From Bacillus norwichensis (lineage in GTDB: Bacteria; Bacillota; Bacilli; Bacillales; Bacillaceae_C), in assembly GCF_014836955.1 (NCBI RefSeq), contig NZ_JACSPV010000008.1:14783-78782 (forward strand): 64,000 nt of DNA, read 5' to 3'. Below the pieces are notes generated by a model. That model saw nothing but the letters and a program-made list of their open reading frames with translations. It did no database searches and was not told where the DNA came from. The position numbers were made by a program, and so were the translations under genes. The first letter of the stretch is position 1. The number at the start of each line of letters is the position of its first letter. Shown here piece after piece: positions 59,931-64,000 of the stretch.

Positions 59931-61992
59931 CGGTTTTTGCGATTGGAGAAGTTTTCATTACCAATTCCACGTTTACTTTTCCTGAAAAAAATACAGCACC
60001 GCCCCCCATATCAGCTACCCTGTCAGGGGTAAGAGCATTGACGAGATGTTTGTTCCCAAATTGATCAGACCAAAGCCCTTGACTGACGACAACACTAGGC
60101 AAGACTTGTTCTCCAACTGAGACAGTCATTTCGCATTCCCCTCGATCATTCCATATTCGAACAAAAGAACCGTCTTCAATTCCTAGCCTTTCAGCATCCG
60201 AGCTATTCATAAATAATTGCGGGGCTTTTTCAAGCTTTGCGTGCTTTTCATTATTTGAAAATGTAGAGTTTAAAAAATTGTGGTTTGGCCCAGGGACAAA
60301 TAGAAATGGATAATCATTGTCCTCTACAAGCGGGATATGTGTTGGAAGAGGAGGATATCCGTCCAGTTCCATTTGCTTTGAATACAGTTCGATTTTGCCG
60401 CTTGGCGTGTTCAAATCCTTCCAGTACCCATCTGTATTTTTTGCCTTAATAAATCGTTCCTTCTTCAATTGCTGAAGACTAATATCAGGGAAGTAAGGGT
60501 TTTGAACGTTATTCATGGCCTGCTTGATCAGTTCTTCATCGCTATCCTTCAGCTCAGGCTCATCAAAGCCCATTGCTTTCGCAAGCAATCTGAAAACATC
60601 AGCATTTGACTTGCTCTCCCCATAAGGAGGAATGACCGGCTCTTGCAATTGGAGATATTGATGCCAATAGGATGTATAAAAATCAGTATTTTCATAAGAT
60701 GAAGTTGCAGGTAAGACAATATCTGCATATTTGGCAGTCTCTGTAAGAAAAAGATCGTGTACAACTGTAAAAAGGTCATCTCTTTCCAAACCTTTGCGGA
60801 CTTTCCCGGCGTTTGGAGCAACAATAGCAGGGTTACTGCAATATACGAAAAGCGAATGGATCGGTTGCTGTGGATCATGCAGAGCCTCAGCCAATCGAAT
60901 CATATTAATTGTTCTAGCCTGTTTTTTCCTAAGCTCCGGCCGTTGTAAAGCATTCGCATTATAAGACAAGTATCCGCTGTTCGATTTAACAGCCCCGCCG
61001 CCTTTTAATTGCCATTGGCCAGTGAGAGCAGGGAGACAGGAGATAGTTCGGACAATCATTCCACCGTTGTCATGATGCTGCAAGCCGTTGCCTATGCGGA
61101 TCATGGAAGGTGACATTTCGCCATACATCCGTGCAAGCTTATAAATATCAGCGACGGGTACTCCAGTAATTTCTGATACCAATTGAGGTTCATAAGACTT
61201 CACATGATGCTCAAGTTCATCATAACCGACTGTATATTCGGCTAAAAACTCATGATCTACCATTTTTTCAGCAAATAAAATATGCATGACTCCGAGTGCG
61301 AGAGCGCTGTCTGTCCCTGGAAGAATAGGGATGAACCAATCTGCCATACGTCCGGTCTGATTTTTATGAACGTCGATGACAACGAGCTTTGCGCCATTTT
61401 TTCGTGCTTTTTGTGTAATCATTACTTGGTGCATGTTTGTGCTGGCAGCATTGATTCCCCAAAAAATGAACAGCTTAGTATCAGACATATCTTCAGGGTC
61501 AGTTCCGAAGCCCCCACCCATTGTATAGCTATAACCAACACTTCCGGCCGAAGAACAGATTGTCTGTTCAAGCTGGCTGGCGCCAAGCCGATTGAAGAAA
61601 CGTCGATCCATTCCTTCTGAATGGATATTCCCCATGTTTCCGTAAAAACTGTATGGCAGGATGGACTCTGCCCCTTCCTCAGAAATTAAGCGTTCCCACT
61701 GATCCACAATCGTTTGGATGGCTTCATCCCATGTAATTGTTTCAAATTTGGCTGCCCCTTTAGGACCTACTCGTTTTAAAGGCATACTCAAACGCTTTGA
61801 ATCATACAGGCGTTCTGCCATATTACGCACTTTATTGCAAATGCTTCCCTTTGTCACAGGGTGATTGGGATCCCCAGCAACTTTTACAATTTTTCCGTCT
61901 TTTTTATGGATAAGCAGTCCGCATTGATCAGGGCAGTCCAAAGAACATACGGAAGGAACCACACCATCTTTTATATCGATCCAAGAATTCAT
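59926..61992 (-). CDS. Molybdopterin oxidoreductase, DMSO-reductase family (YyaE-like)
   Basis: A 688-residue molybdoenzyme. The N-terminal [4Fe-4S] motif is CSLDCPDQCGLL with the fourth Cys in KGSICNK. Molybdopterin-binding parts include FWGINAASTNMHQ, PGTDSALALGVMH and the C-terminal PGPNHNFLNSTF. TICSSAG is at the place of the metal ligand. It resembles the formate-dehydrogenase-like YyaE group. ATG 61992 (MNSWIDIKDG) follows TGAGGAAA. An in-frame TTG at 62076 follows AAAGGAG by 12 nt and would add 28 residues, so the start is uncertain. The true substrate is unknown. Confidence 0.85.
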   Translation of the reverse strand: MNSWIDIKDGVVPSVCSLDCPDQCGLLIHKKDGKIVKVAGDPNHPVTKGSICNKVRNMAERLYDSKRLSMPLKRVGPKGAAKFETITWDEAIQTIVDQWERLISEEGAESILPYSFYGNMGNIHSEGMDRRFFNRLGASQLEQTICSSAGSVGYSYTMGGGFGTDPEDMSDTKLFIFWGINAASTNMHQVMITQKARKNGAKLVVIDVHKNQTGRMADWFIPILPGTDSALALGVMHILFAEKMVDHEFLAEYTVGYDELEHHVKSYEPQLVSEITGVPVADIYKLARMYGEMSPSMIRIGNGLQHHDNGGMIVRTISCLPALTGQWQLKGGGAVKSNSGYLSYNANALQRPELRKKQARTINMIRLAEALHDPQQPIHSLFVYCSNPAIVAPNAGKVRKGLERDDLFTVVHDLFLTETAKYADIVLPATSSYENTDFYTSYWHQYLQLQEPVIPPYGESKSNADVFRLLAKAMGFDEPELKDSDEELIKQAMNNVQNPYFPDISLQQLKKERFIKAKNTDGYWKDLNTPSGKIELYSKQMELDGYPPLPTHIPLVEDNDYPFLFVPGPNHNFLNSTFSNNEKHAKLEKAPQLFMNSSDAERLGIEDGSFVRIWNDRGECEMTVSVGEQVLPSVVVSQGLWSDQFGNKHLVNALTPDRVADMGGGAVFFSGKVNVELVMKTSPIAKTD

Positions 61993-62416
61993 TTTCCTCA
62001 GAGCTCCCTCTTTAAGTTCGTGTTCAAAAAGCCGACAAATTCGCTGTAACAAGCCCATGAAGAGGTTTGTCAGCAACTATTTGAACATCTCCTTTGATTA
62101 AGATTATTTCAATGAATTATACCATGATTAAGCGTTTTCCGTCCTGTTCGCTATAAATGATTGAGAGATTTTTTTGCTAATCATAAAGTTATTCAAAATT
62201 TAACCAAAAGGAAAAATACAATTGACAACCTAAATGAGAGTGATTATCATTATAAAAGTAAAAAACATATAAGTGAGTGCTCAAAAAGTTGTCAATTCGG
62301 ATACAAAAAGGACTGTACTGCTGAGTTTAAGCAGCAGAGAAAAAGAGGCTTACAGCTTATTGTTTGGTGACTTTTCGGACATCATCTATATATCTATTAA
62401 TGTGAGGAGCTTCTAA
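61993..62416. other. Divergent promoter region of the molybdoenzyme and efeO
   Basis: Holds a minus-strand TGGTATAAT (extended -10, 62117-62122), the Fur-controlled efeO promoter, and a CTGCTG/CAGCAG hairpin (62318-62337) in the efeO leader. A 47-codon GTG frame (62273-62416) runs into the efeO ATG but has no ribosome site, so I do not call it. Confidence 0.6.
62222..62250 (+). promoter_or_regulatory. Fur box over the efeO promoter
   Basis: TTGACA (62222-62227), 17-bp spacer, TATCAT (62245-62250). TGAGAGT-G-ATTATCA (62235-62249) matches the Fur 7-1-7 consensus TGATAAT-N-ATTATCA with two mismatches and covers the -10. Iron repression is expected. Confidence 0.82.
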
Positions 62417-63271
62417 ATGAAAAAAGTATTTAAATCTGCGCTCTTTATTATTTGTTCTGCAAGTTTGGTAGCAGGATGTGGAACGGCAAAGGAAAAAGAA
62501 GATGCTAATGCAGGGGAAGAGGTAGTGACGGAAAACACCCTTAATGAAGAAATGGAAAGTTATAAGCAATTTGCAATGGATCAGCTTGATCAGTTCGTCA
62601 TTGAAACGGAAAAATTTGTTGAAGCGGTGAAAGCTGGCGATGTTGAAAAGGCCAAGGAACTATATGCATCTGCTCGGATGTATTTTGAACGCTCTGAACC
62701 TATTGCTGAAAGCTTCGGAGACTTGGATCCACGAATTGATGCCCGTTTAGCGGACATTGAGGAAGAAGGGCAAGGAAAAGAAGAGTGGTCTGGCTATCAT
62801 AAAATTGAATACGGTCTTTGGGAGGAAGGAACAACAAAAGGATACGAGGAAACAGCAGATCAGTTGATGAATGACGTCAAAGAGCTGCGTGCAAAAGTGG
62901 AGACGGTGGAAGTGACTCCGGACTTGATGATCACGGGAGCGGTTGATCTTTTAAATGAAGTTTCTACATCAAAAATTACTGGTGAAGAAGAAATTTATTC
63001 CCATACAGACCTGTATGACTTTAAAGCGAATGTGGAAGGTGCGGAAAAGATTTTTGAAATTTTCAAAGCGAAGCTACAAGAAAAGGATGCAGATCTTACG
63101 AAATCATTGGAGGATAATTTCTCTACATTAAATCATTTACTTGATCAATATAAAGATAAAGATGGTTTTGTGTCTTATGAAAAATTGTCTGAAGAAGATA
63201 CAAAAGAACTATCAGAGGCAGTCGATCATCTTGGGGAACCTTTAAGCCAAATGGCAATTGTTGTGGAGTGA
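62417..63271 (+). CDS. efeO: Iron-uptake lipoprotein EfeO/EfeM (YwbM-like)
   Basis: A 284-residue exported lipoprotein. The lipobox LVAGC gives Cys at about residue 21. The imelysin/peptidase-M75 domain follows, with YARMYFERSEP-like, SGYHKIEYGLWEEG (HxxE iron-site motif) and TDLYDFKANVEGAEKIF. No N-terminal cupredoxin is present, so it is the EfeM-type form, as in Bacillus YwbM. It should bind iron for the EfeUOB system. AGGAGC lies upstream. efeB begins 5 bp after its stop; no efeU precedes it. Confidence 0.93.
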   Translation: MKKVFKSALFIICSASLVAGCGTAKEKEDANAGEEVVTENTLNEEMESYKQFAMDQLDQFVIETEKFVEAVKAGDVEKAKELYASARMYFERSEPIAESFGDLDPRIDARLADIEEEGQGKEEWSGYHKIEYGLWEEGTTKGYEETADQLMNDVKELRAKVETVEVTPDLMITGAVDLLNEVSTSKITGEEEIYSHTDLYDFKANVEGAEKIFEIFKAKLQEKDADLTKSLEDNFSTLNHLLDQYKDKDGFVSYEKLSEEDTKELSEAVDHLGEPLSQMAIVVE

Positions 63272-63276
63272 GGAAA

Positions 63277-64000
63277 ATGAGTAAGCGGGAAGAGAATTCC
63301 TTTTTTCAAAAAGAAATCTCTCGCCGAGATATGCTGAAAATCGCTGGGATCGGCGGAGCAGGTGTCATGATCAGTGCATCTGGCCTTCCGCAGGTTTTGA
63401 CAGCTTTGGGCGAGAGTTCATTCGTTGATGATGATGTGTCAGCCGCAAAAAAGGTCAACTTTTATGGGAAACATCAATCTGGCATTTTGACGAAAGATCC
63501 TAAACATGTCTATTTTGTAGCTCTTAATTGTACGGCGAAATCGAAAGCTGAATTGAAACAGCTGTTCAAGGTTTGGACGGATCAAAGTGTGGAGTTGATG
63601 AATGGGAGGCTTGTTGAACCATATAGTTCAAACACACTTATGCCGCCATCTGATACTGGTGAGGCAACAGGTCTTGATGCTTCTCATCTTACATTGACCT
63701 TTGGAGTGGGACCAAGTCTTTTTGAGAAAAAAGAGCTTAGACTGCAGCACATGAAACCAAATGTGCTCAAAGATTTGCCGCATTTTCCAAAGGATCAGCT
63801 GAATCCCGCATATGTCGGCGGAGATATATGTATTCAAGCCTGTGCGGATGATCCACAAGTCGCTTTCCACGCTGTTAGAAACCTTGTTCGCACGGCACGT
63901 GGCAAAGTGACGATGCATTGGTCGCAAACTGGTTTCAATTCATATGAAAGGAAAGGCAAGAAAATCCAGACACCTCGAAATCTTTTTGCTTTTAAAGATG
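63277..64000 (+). CDS. efeB: Tat-exported DyP-type peroxidase EfeB (3' end outside window)
   Basis: The first 241 residues of a heme peroxidase of the Dyp/YwbN family. The twin-arginine signal is ISRRDMLKIAGIGGAGVMI. The mature part starts with VNFYGKHQSGI and shows LTFGVGPSLFE, GGDICIQACADDPQVAFHAV and NLFAFKD, typical of the first DyP half. It oxidises ferrous iron or removes iron from heme for EfeUO. ATG 63277 follows AGGA. The gene is cut by the right edge, so the catalytic GxxDG and heme histidine cannot be checked. Confidence 0.95.
   Translation, partial: MSKREENSFFQKEISRRDMLKIAGIGGAGVMISASGLPQVLTALGESSFVDDDVSAAKKVNFYGKHQSGILTKDPKHVYFVALNCTAKSKAELKQLFKVWTDQSVELMNGRLVEPYSSNTLMPPSDTGEATGLDASHLTLTFGVGPSLFEKKELRLQHMKPNVLKDLPHFPKDQLNPAYVGGDICIQACADDPQVAFHAVRNLVRTARGKVTMHWSQTGFNSYERKGKKIQTPRNLFAFKD

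Noticed and set aside
62161-62370. 69-aa plus-strand frame upstream of efeO
   Set aside because: It covers the efeO promoter and Fur box and has no ribosome site.
62273-62416. 47-aa GTG frame ending at the efeO ATG
   Set aside because: Tempting because of the TAAATG overlap, but there is no ribosome site and no recognisable family.

Overview
The window is 64 kb of a low-GC, spore-former-type Firmicute chromosome, most likely Bacillaceae. Supporting signs are AGGAGG-type ribosome sites with frequent GTG/TTG starts, an Erm(D)-type methylase with its leader peptide, des-desK-desR, mntH with an MntR box, Fur-controlled efeO-efeB, an eps-type exopolysaccharide operon with its RNA leader, and a SinR-type regulator. 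I cannot name the species. I see no rRNA, tRNA, CRISPR array, prophage or intact insertion sequence.

Layout: (1) 0-0.5 kb: a leftward coiled-coil gene built from 54-bp tandem repeats, cut by the window edge. (2) 0.7-3.6 kb: a UbiB-like kinase, an AraC-type regulator and a tiny membrane ORF. (3) 3.9-9.6 kb: iron-dependent alcohol dehydrogenase, histidine kinase and NtrC-type regulator, facing a zinc alcohol dehydrogenase that has a canonical -24/-12 promoter. (4) 9.7-11.6 kb: a PadR regulator with two HAAS-type membrane proteins. (5) 11.8-13.1 kb: erm with an attenuator leader. (6) 13.3-19.5 kb: a small conserved protein, paired YdcZ proteins, selD-mnmH, mntH and des. (7) 20-27 kb: desK-desR, an MHYT-GGDEF-EAL protein, ctaB and a UvrD-type helicase. 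(8) 27.6-34 kb: an ABC exporter with PadR regulator, an EamA transporter, a small membrane protein and glutaminase. (9) 34.3-52.8 kb: the exopolysaccharide locus. (10) 52.8-64 kb: an MBL hydrolase, a HAD phosphatase, yedE-tusA, lipoteichoic acid synthase, a VOC protein, a molybdopterin oxidoreductase and efeO-efeB (truncated at the edge).

The exopolysaccharide locus is the most interesting block. It runs wzz-like modulator, degenerate BY-kinase, a phased ~20-bp repeat array, an EAR-like RNA, a terminator-like hairpin, epsC, gtaB, glycosyltransferase, polymerase, flippase, a membrane-anchored beta-helix protein, an internal terminator, galE, priming transferase and aminotransferase. A tail cassette follows: a 42-aa ORF, a GT14-like transferase, a FemAB/GNAT-like acyltransferase, a PLP amino-acid decarboxylase and an ATP-grasp ligase. 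A SinR-type gene closes it. No EpsM-type acetyltransferase lies in the locus, so I infer that the amino sugar may instead be acylated with an amino-acid-derived group.

A second cross-cutting feature is an unexplained dispersed element of about 130-185 bp. It has seven copies (four near full length, three truncated or degenerate), contains several potential hairpins, and all seven copies lie in the same orientation whatever the direction of the neighbouring genes.
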